64,000 bases of DNA from Couchioplanes caeruleus. GTDB taxonomy: Bacteria; Actinomycetota; Actinomycetes; Mycobacteriales; Micromonosporaceae. A program made the translations under genes and the position numbers. The stretch is from assembly GCF_023499255.1 (NCBI RefSeq), contig NZ_CP092183.1:6444501-6508500 (forward strand), in the 5' to 3' direction. This document shows, piece by piece, positions 35,715 to 44,017 of this stretch; the first letter of the stretch is position 1; each line of letters starts with the position of its first letter. The notes beneath the pieces are model-generated. The model made no database searches. It saw only the letters and a list, made by a program, of their open reading frames with translations, and had not been told where the DNA came from.

Positions 35715-36805
35715 TCTGGCTCGCCCTGCTGCCGTGGCTCGCGCTGACCGGCCACACGCTCGTCAACGCGATGCTGCTGCGCCGGCCGCCCCGCGGCGCC
35801 GCGGTCACCGAGCGCGTGGCGGTGCTGCTGCCGCTGCGTGACGAGGCCGACCGGGTGACGCCGTGCCTGGAGTCGCTGCTCGGTCAGCGGGGCGTCCCCG
35901 AGCTGGAGATCGTCGTGCTGGACGACGGGTCGGCCGACGGCACGGCCGAGGTGGTGCGCCGGGTCGCCGGCGACAAGGTACGGCTGCTGACCGGCGCGCC
36001 GCTGCCCGCCGGATGGCTCGGCAAGCCGCACGCCTGCGCGCAACTGGCCGCCGCGGCTCCGGGCAGCGACGTGCTCGTCTTCGTCGACGCCGACGTGGTG
36101 CTGGCTCCGGACGCCGTCGCGGGCGGGGTCGCGCTGCTGCGTTCGGCGCAGGTCACGCTGCTGTCGCCGTACCCGCGGATCACCGGGGCCGGGCGGCTCG
36201 TGCAGCCGCTGCTGCAGTGGTCGTGGTTGACGTTCCTGCCGCTGCGGCTGATGGAACGCTCGCCCCGGCCGTCGCTGGCGGCGGCGGGCGGGCAGTGGCT
36301 GGTCGCCGACCGGGCCGGCTACGAGCGGGCCGGCGGGCACGCGGCCGTGCGCGACGACGTGCTCGAGGACATCGGGCTGGCGCGGGCGGTCAAGCGCTCC
36401 GGCGGCCGGATCGCCCTCGCCGACGGGTCACGGCTGGCGCAGTGCCACATGTACGCGTCGTGGCGGGAGCTGGTGGACGGTTACAGCAAGTCGCTGTGGG
36501 CGTCGTTCGGGTCGCTGCCCGGTGCAGCTGCCGTCGTGCTCCTGCTGGTCCTGCTGTACGCGGCGCCGCCCGTGACCGCGATCCCGCTCCTGATGTCCGC
36601 AAGGGTGGATCTTGCGTTGGTGACGCTGTCCGCGTACCTCCTGGGTGTTGCCGGAAGGGTGATCTCCGCGGCCGCGACGGGCGGGCGGACCTGGCCCGAT
36701 CCCCTGGCGCAGCCGGTCTCGATCCTGGTGTTCGGGTGGCTGGCCGCCCGGTCGTTCGTGTTGCGCCGGCGCGGCGCCCTGAGCTGGCGGGGACGGCCGG
36801 TATGA
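35711..36805 (+). CDS. Family 2 glycosyltransferase of carotenoid operon (CruG-like)
   Basis: A 364-residue GT-A glycosyltransferase. N-terminal membrane helix, then a nucleotide-sugar domain with VLDDGSADGTAE and VFVDADVVLAPDAV (DxD), and QWSWLTFLPL acceptor region, ending in two or three C-terminal helices. It probably glucosylates the carotenoid hydroxyl made by CruF. It starts in the cruF stop (ATGA) and ends in the next start (ATGA). Confidence 0.87.
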   Translation: MIWLALLPWLALTGHTLVNAMLLRRPPRGAAVTERVAVLLPLRDEADRVTPCLESLLGQRGVPELEIVVLDDGSADGTAEVVRRVAGDKVRLLTGAPLPAGWLGKPHACAQLAAAAPGSDVLVFVDADVVLAPDAVAGGVALLRSAQVTLLSPYPRITGAGRLVQPLLQWSWLTFLPLRLMERSPRPSLAAAGGQWLVADRAGYERAGGHAAVRDDVLEDIGLARAVKRSGGRIALADGSRLAQCHMYASWRELVDGYSKSLWASFGSLPGAAAVVLLLVLLYAAPPVTAIPLLMSARVDLALVTLSAYLLGVAGRVISAAATGGRTWPDPLAQPVSILVFGWLAARSFVLRRRGALSWRGRPV

Positions 36806-38241
36806 GCGAAATAGCGGTGATCGGCGCGGGGGTCGGCGGGCTCGCCGCGGCGGCCCGGCTGGCGGCGGCCGGTCACAAGGTCGCGGTGTACGAGCAGGCG
36901 CCCGAGGTCGGCGGCAAGCTCGGCCGGTACGAGCGCGACGGTTACCTCTTCGACACCGGCCCGAGCCTGCTCACGCTCCCCCAGGTCTTCACCGATCTCG
37001 GGCTGACGCTCGACCCGGTGCCGCTGGACCCCGTGGTGCGCCACGTGTTCCCCGACGGGTCCGTGCTCGACTCATCATCCGATCCGGAGGTGTTCCGCGA
37101 GCGGATCACCGACGCGTTCGGGGCGGCCGCGGCGGCGGACTGGGCCCGCTTCTGGAAGCGCGCCGAACGGATCTGGGCCGCGTCGTGGCGCTCGGTGCTG
37201 CAGCGCGAGGTGTCCCCGGCCACGCTGGCGCGGCTGTCGTGGCGCCTCGGCGACCTCGCCGCGATCGCGCCGGGCCGCTCGCTGCGCACGCTCGGCCGCC
37301 ACTATCTGCGCGACTGGCGGCTGCGGATGATGCTCGACCGGTACGCGACGTACACCGGCGCCGACCCGCGTCGCGCCCCGGCGGCGCTGGCCGCGATCCC
37401 GTACGCGGAGCTGGCCTTCGGCGGCTGGTACCTGCCCGGCGGCCTCGGCGTGCTCGGGTCCGCCCTGCTCGACCGCTGCCGCGCCCTGGGCGTCACGATC
37501 CACACGTCCGCCCCGGTGACCGCCATCCGTACGTCCGCCGGCCGCGTGACCGGCATCTCGGTGGCGGGTTCCGACGTCCCGGCGGACCTCGTCGTGTCCG
37601 ATGTGGACGCTGCGACGCTGTACCGGGACCTGCTGCCGTCGCCGTCGCGCCTCGCCGGCCTGTCCGACCGCAGCCTGGCCGGGTTCGTGCTGCTGCTGGG
37701 CGTCCGCGGCGAGACCTCGCAGCTCGCCCATCACACGGTCCTCTTCCCGCGCGACTACGACGCCGAGTTCGACGCGGTCTTCGGCGACCCCGCCCACGGC
37801 CGCCGCGCCCGGCCGCCGTCGGACCCGGCCGTCTTCGTCACCCGGGCCGAGGACCCCGCCGTCCACCCGCCGGGCACGGAGGCGTGGTTCGTCCTGGTGA
37901 ACGCGCCCCGGCACGGCCGCGCGCCGGGCGCCGTGGACTGGCAGCGCCCCGGCCTCGCGGCGGCGTACGCGGACCACATCCTGGACATCCTCGCGGCGCG
38001 CGGCTTCGACGTCCGCGACCGCCTGGCATTCGTGGAGACCCGCACGCCCGCCGACCTGGCCGCGGCCACGGGCGCACCCGGCGGGGCGATCTACGGTACG
38101 GCCGGAGGGCTGCTGCGGCCGGGCAACCGGGGGCCGGTGGGCGGGCTGTACCTCGTGGGCGGTTCGACCCACCCCGGTGGTGGCCTCCCGATGGTCACCC
38201 TCTCAGCCAAGATCGTCGCCGACGCGATCGGGCCGGCCTGA
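36802..38241 (+). CDS. CrtI/CrtD-like carotenoid desaturase
   Basis: A 479-residue FAD-dependent phytoene desaturase-family enzyme. N-terminal dinucleotide fold VIGAGVGGLAAAARLAAAGHKV, then GRYERDGYLFDTGPSLLTLP; C-terminal GLYLVGGSTHPGGGLPMV. Given CruF and the glycosyltransferase next to it, a 3,4-desaturase (CrtD) role on a hydroxylated end is more likely than phytoene desaturation. Overlaps the upstream gene by 4 nt. Confidence 0.85.
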   Translation: MSEIAVIGAGVGGLAAAARLAAAGHKVAVYEQAPEVGGKLGRYERDGYLFDTGPSLLTLPQVFTDLGLTLDPVPLDPVVRHVFPDGSVLDSSSDPEVFRERITDAFGAAAAADWARFWKRAERIWAASWRSVLQREVSPATLARLSWRLGDLAAIAPGRSLRTLGRHYLRDWRLRMMLDRYATYTGADPRRAPAALAAIPYAELAFGGWYLPGGLGVLGSALLDRCRALGVTIHTSAPVTAIRTSAGRVTGISVAGSDVPADLVVSDVDAATLYRDLLPSPSRLAGLSDRSLAGFVLLLGVRGETSQLAHHTVLFPRDYDAEFDAVFGDPAHGRRARPPSDPAVFVTRAEDPAVHPPGTEAWFVLVNAPRHGRAPGAVDWQRPGLAAAYADHILDILAARGFDVRDRLAFVETRTPADLAAATGAPGGAIYGTAGGLLRPGNRGPVGGLYLVGGSTHPGGGLPMVTLSAKIVADAIGPA

Positions 38242-38250
38242 GGCCGCCGC

Positions 38251-38805
38251 TCAGCGGTCGCGGACCCGGGCGTACATCTCCACGTCGCACCGGCGGCCGC
38301 CCATGACCTGATAGCTGCGCAGCAACCCCTCCCGTTCGTACCCGGCCCCCAGCGCGACCCGTTTCGAGGCGTCGTTCCACGGCTCGATGCACAGCTCGGC
38401 CCGCCACACCCCGAGCCTGCGGAACGCCCACTCGGTGAGTCCCGCCACCGCCTCGCGCGCCAGCCCCCGGCCCCGCGCCGGCGGCAGCATCCAGTACCCG
38501 AGCCCGGCGCGGCCCAGATCGAGGTCGCGCAGGCGCAGGCTGACATGCCCGACGACCGTGCCGGTGGCCCGCTCCGCCACCGCGCGCGGCACCGTGACGC
38601 CGCTGGCCGACAACTCCGTCATCCGGCGCAGGAACGCCTGTCCGGCCTCCACCGTGTACGGCTCCGGAACCGACGTGATGGAAGCGATGTACGAATCCGC
38701 CGCGGCCTGTGCGAGCGCACCGAGATCACCCTGGCGCCACGGTCGCAGCACGAGTCGTTCCGTCGGCACCTCGAGGTCGGCGAGGCCGGGATCCGGCACC
38801 GGCAC
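38251..38805 (-). CDS. GNAT-family acetyltransferase (RimJ/RimL type)
   Basis: 184 residues with TERLVLRPWRQGDL at the start, motif A AGLGYWMLPPARGRGLAREAV and ending IEPWNDASKRVALGAGYEREGLLRSY, the RimJ/RimL-like subgroup. It may acetylate a protein N-terminus or small molecule. GTG start at 38805, directly after the stop of the small upstream ORF, so they are co-transcribed. Confidence 0.9.
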   Translation of the reverse strand: MPVPDPGLADLEVPTERLVLRPWRQGDLGALAQAAADSYIASITSVPEPYTVEAGQAFLRRMTELSASGVTVPRAVAERATGTVVGHVSLRLRDLDLGRAGLGYWMLPPARGRGLAREAVAGLTEWAFRRLGVWRAELCIEPWNDASKRVALGAGYEREGLLRSYQVMGGRRCDVEMYARVRDR

Positions 38806-38982
38806 TCAGGCGTCCTGGTAGTCGAGCACAGCGGCGGCGGCTCCGCTGGAGTCCTTCGGCTTCGGGCGCCGGGGCTCCCGGAGCGGCGCGCCACCGCCGG
38901 TGTCGTCGTCCGGGCCTTCCCGCCGGAACGAGGACACTTCCCCGTCGCTTTCCCGGCGCTTCCGTTTCCTGGGCACGGGCAT
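38806..38982 (-). CDS. Small, highly charged protein of unknown function
   Basis: A 58-residue predicted disordered protein beginning PVPRKRKRRES with an Asp/Gly-rich centre and a KPKDSSGAAAAVLDYQDA end. The reverse-strand stop is immediately followed by the GNAT start. AAGGGAG lies just upstream: it is 6-7 nt before an in-frame GTG (38976) and adjacent to the ATG (38982), so the real start may be the GTG. I do not recognise a family. Confidence 0.55.
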   Translation of the reverse strand: MPVPRKRKRRESDGEVSSFRREGPDDDTGGGAPLREPRRPKPKDSSGAAAAVLDYQDA

Positions 38983-39064
38983 CTCCCTTCCACGCAGCTC
39001 TTCGCGGGGAGACCGCATCTGACGACTGTAGGACGGCAGTTCCACGCGTCGGTAAGGTCTGCGC

Positions 39065-40132
39065 GTGCCTTTTCTGCCGCTGGATGACCTGGAACCGCTG
39101 GCCGAGCTCGTCCGCGACGCGAAGGTGGTCGCCATCGGCGAGAGTGCCCACCACGTCCGCGAGTATCACGACGTCCGGCACCGGCTCACCCGGATCCTCG
39201 TGGAGCGGCACGGCTTCTCGGTGTTCGCGATGGAGTCCGGCTTCAGCGAGGGCCTCGCGGTGGACGCGTGGGTGCGCGGCGGCCCCGGCGACCTCGACGA
39301 CCTGGCCGAGCGGCACATCACGTACCGGATGGGTCAGTGCGCCGAGATGCGCGAGCACCTGTTGTGGATGCGGTCGGCGGGCGTGCGCTTCAGCGGCATC
39401 GACGTGCCGGGCTCGGCCACCTCGCCCCTGCCCGGCCTGCTCCATCTGCGCGACCTGCCCCCCGTCGACGAGATCATCGCGCTCGTCGAGACGTACGCGA
39501 AGGAGCCGGGCCTGTCGGCCTACGCCGCCTACGCCGCGATGCCCCAGCCGGACCGCGACCGGATCACCGCACTGCTGGCGGACCTGACCGTACGCGTCGG
39601 CACCGGCGCCCCGGACCCCACGGCGCGGCGCGAGGTGCGGCTCGTCGTCCTGCTGGACCAGCTGCTGCGCGGCAACGTCGCAGCGCGCGACCTGGGCATG
39701 GCCGAGACGGTCCTGGACCTGGTCGAATCCGGCGCCAAGGTGGTGGTGGGCGCGGCGAACGGCCACATCCAGCGCACCCCGATGGCCCTGCCGGGCGTCG
39801 AGGTGCCGACCATGGGCACCCACCTGACCCGACGGCTGGGCGACGCGTACGCCCCCGTCGCACTGACCGCGACCACGGGCATCACGCCGACCCGCCGCCG
39901 TGATCCGCACGCTCCGGGAGGCGTGGCGGTGGTCGGGGTCCCGCTCCCGGAGGCGCGGGAGGACAGCGTGGAGGCCGCGGGGCCGGGGACGCTGCTGCGC
40001 GGCGCGTTCGGGACGGCGTCCTGGATCAGGGTGCTGGACGGCTGGCAGGAGACCGACCTGGCGGCCGCGTACGACGCCGTGGTGAACGTGGGAAGCATCT
40101 CCCCGGCCGCACAGGTCGACGGGCTCAGGTGA
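39065..40132 (+). CDS. Erythromycin esterase-like protein
   Basis: A 355-residue member of the erythromycin esterase (EreA/EreB) superfamily: AIGESAHHVREYHDVRHRL (conserved Glu and His), FAMESGFSEGL, and GAANGHIQRTP late in the chain. Some members open macrolide lactones; most actinobacterial paralogues have unknown substrates, so resistance is not implied. GTG start at 39065. Its 3' end overlaps the converging isomerase gene by 8 bp. Confidence 0.85.
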   Translation: MPFLPLDDLEPLAELVRDAKVVAIGESAHHVREYHDVRHRLTRILVERHGFSVFAMESGFSEGLAVDAWVRGGPGDLDDLAERHITYRMGQCAEMREHLLWMRSAGVRFSGIDVPGSATSPLPGLLHLRDLPPVDEIIALVETYAKEPGLSAYAAYAAMPQPDRDRITALLADLTVRVGTGAPDPTARREVRLVVLLDQLLRGNVAARDLGMAETVLDLVESGAKVVVGAANGHIQRTPMALPGVEVPTMGTHLTRRLGDAYAPVALTATTGITPTRRRDPHAPGGVAVVGVPLPEAREDSVEAAGPGTLLRGAFGTASWIRVLDGWQETDLAAAYDAVVNVGSISPAAQVDGLR

Positions 40133-40901
40133 AAGCGTCGCGGAACCGGTGCAGCGCCGCCTCCGGTTCGCCGGACGCCCAGCCTTCGAGGGCGACCACT
40201 CCCGCATAGCCGAGCCGGCGGAGCGCGGCCGCGATCGCGGGATAGTGGATCTCGCCGGTGCCCGGCTCCTGCCGCCCGGGCACGTCCGCGACCTGGATCT
40301 CCCCGACGAACGGCAGCGCCTGCTCGACGAGCTGAACGAGGTTTCCCTCGCCGATCTGGGCGTGGTAGAGGTCCAGGTTGAGCCGCAGATGCGGGCTGTC
40401 GACGGCCTCGACCAGAGCGAGGGTGTCCGCGGCCCGCGCGAACGGGGTGCCGGGATGGTCGACCGCGGTGTTGAGGTTCTCCAGCGTGAAGACGCGTCCC
40501 GCGCGCTCGGCGAGGCCGGCCAGGCGGCGCAGGGTCTGGGCGGCGGTCAGCCACATCTGCGGCGTCACCACGGCGGCGGGCACCACGGGGAGTCCCCGGC
40601 CGTCCAGTCCGGTGCCGTGGATGTTCAGCCGGGGGCAGTCGAGGCGCTCGGCGACCTCCAGGGCGTGCCGGGCGGTCCGCAGCAGCTCCTCCGCGCCGGC
40701 CGGGTCGGCGAGCGTGCCGGTCCGATATCCGGTCATCGACGACACCGTGGCACCGGTCTTGACCAGCGCGTCGATGTCCTTGTCCGCCCAGTTCCACATC
40801 TCCGCCTCGAAGCCGAGCTCGGCGATGCGGGCGACGCGTTCGGCGAACGGCAGCTCGAGGAAGACCATCTCGGCGCAGACGGCGAGGCGGAAGCCGGTCA
40901 T
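40125..40901 (-). CDS. TIM-barrel sugar isomerase (hydroxypyruvate isomerase-like)
   Basis: A 258-residue xylose-isomerase-like TIM barrel. Residues aligned with Hyi: LNIHGTGLDG, FTLENLNTAVDHPGTP (metal Glu), LNLDLYHAQIGEGNL (Asp/His), GEIQVADVPGRQEPGTGEIHY. It probably isomerises a ketose or hydroxypyruvate in the sugar pathway run by the upstream Gfo/Idh oxidoreductase; ATG overlaps that gene's stop by 4 nt. Regulated with it by the LacI-type repressor. Confidence 0.88.
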   Translation of the reverse strand: MTGFRLAVCAEMVFLELPFAERVARIAELGFEAEMWNWADKDIDALVKTGATVSSMTGYRTGTLADPAGAEELLRTARHALEVAERLDCPRLNIHGTGLDGRGLPVVPAAVVTPQMWLTAAQTLRRLAGLAERAGRVFTLENLNTAVDHPGTPFARAADTLALVEAVDSPHLRLNLDLYHAQIGEGNLVQLVEQALPFVGEIQVADVPGRQEPGTGEIHYPAIAAALRRLGYAGVVALEGWASGEPEAALHRFRDAFT

Positions 40902-41893
40902 GCCGCGACCTGCACGGGTCTGCCGGAGGCCGCGGACTCGGCGGCGGCCAGCGCGATCGTCAGGGCCGCGCGCGCGTCCTCCCCGGTGACCGGAGCCGGG
41001 GTGCCGGTGCGGACAGCCTCGACGAACGCGGCCAGCTCGGCGACGTAGGCGGCGCCGAACAGCTCCTGATCACTCTGCATCGTCGCGACGGTGCGGCCCG
41101 CGGGGCCGGAGCGGACCATCGCCGTGCGGCGGGCGTCGCCCATGGTCGCGGCCCCGGCCGAGCCGAAGACCTCGGCGCGGACGTCATGGCCGTACGCGGT
41201 CTCGAAGCACGCCTCGGCGAAGCCGACGGCGCCGTTGTCGAAACGCACCATGACCCCGGCCGTGTCGCGCAGCCCGCGGTCGCGCCAGGCGGGCTCGACC
41301 AGCGCGTCGGCGGTCGCATACGCCTCCACCGCGGTCGCGCCCGGGTTGAGGAAGCGCAGCACGTCGAAGTCGTGGATGAGCGTCTCGAAGAAGATCGTGT
41401 CCGGCGGTACGCGGGCGGGGTCGAAGCCGCCCGGGTCGCGGGTGAGCGAGCGCAGCAGCCGTGGCACGCCGATCTGTCCGGTGTCCAGCAGCTCGCGCGC
41501 GGCCGCCCAGTCGGCGGCGAACCGCCGTTGGAACCCCACCTGCAGCACCACACCGGCATCCCGCGCGGCGGCGATGGCGCGGTCGGCGTCGGCCAGGGTC
41601 AGCGCGGCCGGTTTCTCGCAGAACACGCTCTTGCCGGCCCGCGCGGCCGCGACGATCAGGTCGGCGTGCAGGCGCGCGGGGGCGGCGATCACCACCGCGT
41701 CGACCTCGGGGTCGTTCCACAGCCCGTCGGCGTCGGGATAGAAGCGGTCCGCGTCGAGCTCCTTGCCGCTTACCGGATCGGCGACGGCGACCAGCCGCGC
41801 GCCGGGCAGACGCCGGCTCAGGGTTTCTCCGTGGAACAGGCCCATCCGGCCCGCCCCGACCAATGCCACGCGTACGTCCCTGGAACGTTCCAT
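40898..41893 (-). CDS. Gfo/Idh/MocA-family oxidoreductase
   Basis: A 331-residue NAD(P)-dependent sugar/cyclitol dehydrogenase. Rossmann motif VALVGAGRMGLFHGETL; EKP motif CEKPAALTLADADRAI; C-terminal substrate fold with DTAGVMVRFDNGAVGF. Resembles inositol 2-dehydrogenase-like enzymes; substrate unknown. The ATG at 41893 is chosen because a TTGACG-N18-CAGGCT promoter would start transcription right at it; an upstream GTG/ATG at 41920 is less consistent. The LacI-type operator overlaps the start codon. Confidence 0.9.
   Translation of the reverse strand: MERSRDVRVALVGAGRMGLFHGETLSRRLPGARLVAVADPVSGKELDADRFYPDADGLWNDPEVDAVVIAAPARLHADLIVAAARAGKSVFCEKPAALTLADADRAIAAARDAGVVLQVGFQRRFAADWAAARELLDTGQIGVPRLLRSLTRDPGGFDPARVPPDTIFFETLIHDFDVLRFLNPGATAVEAYATADALVEPAWRDRGLRDTAGVMVRFDNGAVGFAEACFETAYGHDVRAEVFGSAGAATMGDARRTAMVRSGPAGRTVATMQSDQELFGAAYVAELAAFVEAVRTGTPAPVTGEDARAALTIALAAAESAASGRPVQVAA
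41881..41892. promoter_or_regulatory. LacI-type operator O1
   Basis: TGGAACGTTCCA, a perfect 12-bp palindrome overlapping the first codons of the Gfo/Idh gene. Its twin is exactly 60 bp away at 41941-41952. Confidence 0.85.
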
Positions 41894-41900
41894 ACGACCG

Positions 41901-41930
41901 AGCCTGGGCCACGGTGGCATCGGGCGTCAA
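41901..41930 (-). promoter_or_regulatory. Promoter of the oxidoreductase-isomerase operon
   Basis: Reverse-strand TTGACG (41930-41925), 18-nt spacer, CAGGCT (41906-41901); the start falls at about 41893, which is the ATG, implying a leaderless mRNA. Confidence 0.5.
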
Positions 41931-41933
41931 GGC

Positions 41934-41962
41934 TTGGGCCTGGAACGTTCCAGCACTACGCT
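41934..41962 (+). promoter_or_regulatory. Promoter of the LacI-type gene
   Basis: TTGGGC (41934-41939), 17-nt spacer, TACGCT (41957-41962), and 6 nt to the ATG at 41969, implying a leaderless mRNA. Operator O2 lies within the spacer, which predicts autorepression. Confidence 0.55.
41941..41952. promoter_or_regulatory. LacI-type operator O2
   Basis: TGGAACGTTCCA, identical to O1. It sits between the -35 and -10 of the regulator gene. Confidence 0.85.
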
Positions 41963-41968
41963 GTGCAG

Positions 41969-42970
41969 ATGGCGAACACGGAGTCGCGGCCGACCCTGGC
42001 CGATGTGGCCGCCCGCGCCGGGGTGTCGAAGTCGCTGGTGTCCCTGGTGATGCGCGGCGAGCCCGGAGCGGGCCCGGAGACGCGACGGCGGGTCCTCGAG
42101 GCGGCCGGTCAGCTCGGCTATCACCCCGACAGCCGGGCACGCCTGCTGCGCAGCGGCCGCAGCCGGTTGCTCGGTGTCGTGTTCGGCATCCAGCACCCGT
42201 TCCACGTCGACCTGGTCACCGCGCTCTACACCGCTGCCCGCGAATCCGGGTACGAGCTGGCGCTCAGCGCCGTCACCCCCGACCGCGACGAGGCCGAGGC
42301 GACCGCGGGCCTGCTCCAGGACCGGTGCGAAGCGCTGATCATGTGCGGACCCCGGACGGCGGCCGCCGAGCTGACCCGGCTCACCGCACGGCTGCCGGTC
42401 ATCGTCCTGGCCCGCAACGTGCGGGCCGCCGACGTGATCCGTACGGCCGACGACGAGGGCCTGCGCGAGGCCGTCGACCATCTCGCCAGCCTCGGCCACC
42501 AGCGGATCGCCCACATCGACGGGGGCCGCGCGCCCGGGGCGGCGGACCGGCGGCGCGGCTACCGCGAGGCCATGGCCGCCCGCGGGCTCACCCGCCACAT
42601 CAGCTTCACCGAGGGCGGCCTCACCGAGGAGGACGGCGCCGCGGCCGCCCGCCGCCTGCTCGACGGGACCGTACGGCCGACCGCGATCACGGTCTTCAAC
42701 GACCGCAGCGCAACGGGCGTCCTCGACGTCCTCACCCGCGCCCGCCTGCGTGTACCCGGGGACGTCAGCGTCGTCGGCTTCGACGACAGCAACCTGGCCC
42801 GGCTGGCCCACATCAACCTGACCACGATCGCTCAGGACACCGGCACGATGACCCGGCTGGCCGTCGCCAGGGCGATCGACCGCATCGACGGCAACGAGGT
42901 CGGCCACCGCGCCGTCGTCGTCCCACCCCGGCTCGTCGTCCGGGCGACGACCGCACCGCCCGCCGGGTGA
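41969..42970 (+). CDS. LacI-family transcriptional repressor
   Basis: A 333-residue repressor. N-terminal helix-turn-helix (TLADVAARAGVSKSLVSLVMRG) with hinge helix, then periplasmic-binding-protein-like ligand domain (e.g. GVVFGIQHPFHVDLVTALYTAARE, VVGFDDSNLARL). It is divergent from the Gfo/Idh-isomerase operon, and the two identical TGGAACGTTCCA palindromes in the shared gap are its likely operators. The ligand is presumably the sugar handled by that operon. Confidence 0.92.
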   Translation: MANTESRPTLADVAARAGVSKSLVSLVMRGEPGAGPETRRRVLEAAGQLGYHPDSRARLLRSGRSRLLGVVFGIQHPFHVDLVTALYTAARESGYELALSAVTPDRDEAEATAGLLQDRCEALIMCGPRTAAAELTRLTARLPVIVLARNVRAADVIRTADDEGLREAVDHLASLGHQRIAHIDGGRAPGAADRRRGYREAMAARGLTRHISFTEGGLTEEDGAAAARRLLDGTVRPTAITVFNDRSATGVLDVLTRARLRVPGDVSVVGFDDSNLARLAHINLTTIAQDTGTMTRLAVARAIDRIDGNEVGHRAVVVPPRLVVRATTAPPAG

Positions 42971-43022
42971 GACGCCGGGGACCTACGCCTCCGCGGGTCA
43001 GTGGCCGCTGAAGGTAAACCGC

Positions 43023-43946
43023 CTACAGAGGATGGACGCCGATCGGCAGTTCGCCCGTGGCCAGATGGTCGAGCACCGTGGCCCGCAGCGCCTCCGCCGC
43101 GTGCGGGAGGATCGCGCGGCGGCGGTGGGCCAGCGCGATCGTGCGGCGCATGCCCGGCGGGGCGAGCGGGGTGGCGCGCAGCAGCGGCCGGTTGGCCAGC
43201 ACCATGCTGGGTACGAGCGCGACGCCGAGGCCGGCCTCGACGAAGGCCAGGACCGCGTCCATCTCGCCGCCCTCGACCGCGAAGCGCGGGGCGAAGCCGG
43301 CCCGCCGGCACGCCTCCAGGGTGACGTCGCGCAGGTCGTAGCCGGGGCGGAACATCACCAGCGGGGTGTCGCGCAGGTCGGTGAGGGCGAGCTGGGTGTT
43401 CGGCGTCGGCGGGGGGCCGGCCGCCACCGAGGCCACCACGAGGCTCTCGCGCAGCACCGGCGCCGCGTGCAGGGCCGGGTCGACGCCCTGCTCCGGCTGG
43501 ACGATCAACGCGAGGTCGAGGTCGCGGGCGAGCAGGTCGGCGATGAGGTCCTGGGAGCTGCCCTCGTTCACGTGCAGTTCGATGTCCGGGTGTTCCGTAC
43601 GGAATCGGCGCAGCACCATCGGGACGAGCGAGGAGCAGAGGCTGGGGGTCGCGCCGACCCGGACCCGGCCGCGGCGCAGCCCGACGATCTCCTGGACCGC
43701 GTCGCGGGCCGCGTCGGCGTCGGTGACCATCCGGCGCGCCAGCGGCAGCAGGGTCTCGCCCGCCGCGGTGAGGGCGACGGCGCCGCGGGCCCGTTCGAAG
43801 AGCGGCGCGCCGAGCGTCTCTTCGAGGGTGTGAATCTGCTTACTTAAAGTCGGCTGTGAGACGCCCAGCGAGCCGGCCGCCTGGGTGAAATGCCGGGTTT
43901 CTACCACTGCCAGGAAGTATCGGAGCTGTTGGAGCTGCACGTCCAT
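43023..43946 (-). CDS. LysR-family transcriptional regulator
   Basis: A 307-residue LysR regulator. N-terminal winged HTH (LRYFLAVVETRHFTQAAGSLGVSQPTLSKQIHTLE), C-terminal effector domain (residues about 90-300). It starts with ATG at 43946 and faces away from sdhCAB, 71 bp apart, with inverted repeats between them. Regulation of sdhCAB is therefore likely but inferred. Confidence 0.92.
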   Translation of the reverse strand: MDVQLQQLRYFLAVVETRHFTQAAGSLGVSQPTLSKQIHTLEETLGAPLFERARGAVALTAAGETLLPLARRMVTDADAARDAVQEIVGLRRGRVRVGATPSLCSSLVPMVLRRFRTEHPDIELHVNEGSSQDLIADLLARDLDLALIVQPEQGVDPALHAAPVLRESLVVASVAAGPPPTPNTQLALTDLRDTPLVMFRPGYDLRDVTLEACRRAGFAPRFAVEGGEMDAVLAFVEAGLGVALVPSMVLANRPLLRATPLAPPGMRRTIALAHRRRAILPHAAEALRATVLDHLATGELPIGVHPL

Positions 43947-43952
43947 AGCTTA

Positions 43953-43987
43953 CGTCTATGATGACCCGGTCGATCATGCATTAGACG
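43953..43987. promoter_or_regulatory. Candidate LysR binding region between lysR and sdhC
   Basis: Two inverted repeats in the 71-bp divergent gap: ATGAT-N10-ATCAT (43958-43977) and CGTCTA ... TAGACG (43953-43958, 43982-43987). This size and symmetry suit a LysR site. Confidence 0.5.
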
Positions 43988-44017
43988 AATCGCTTCGGCG
44001 TTCCTACCGTCCATGGG

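Noticed and set aside
39065..40132. Macrolide resistance gene
   Set aside because: Family membership alone does not imply macrolide hydrolysis; no biosynthetic or resistance neighbours.
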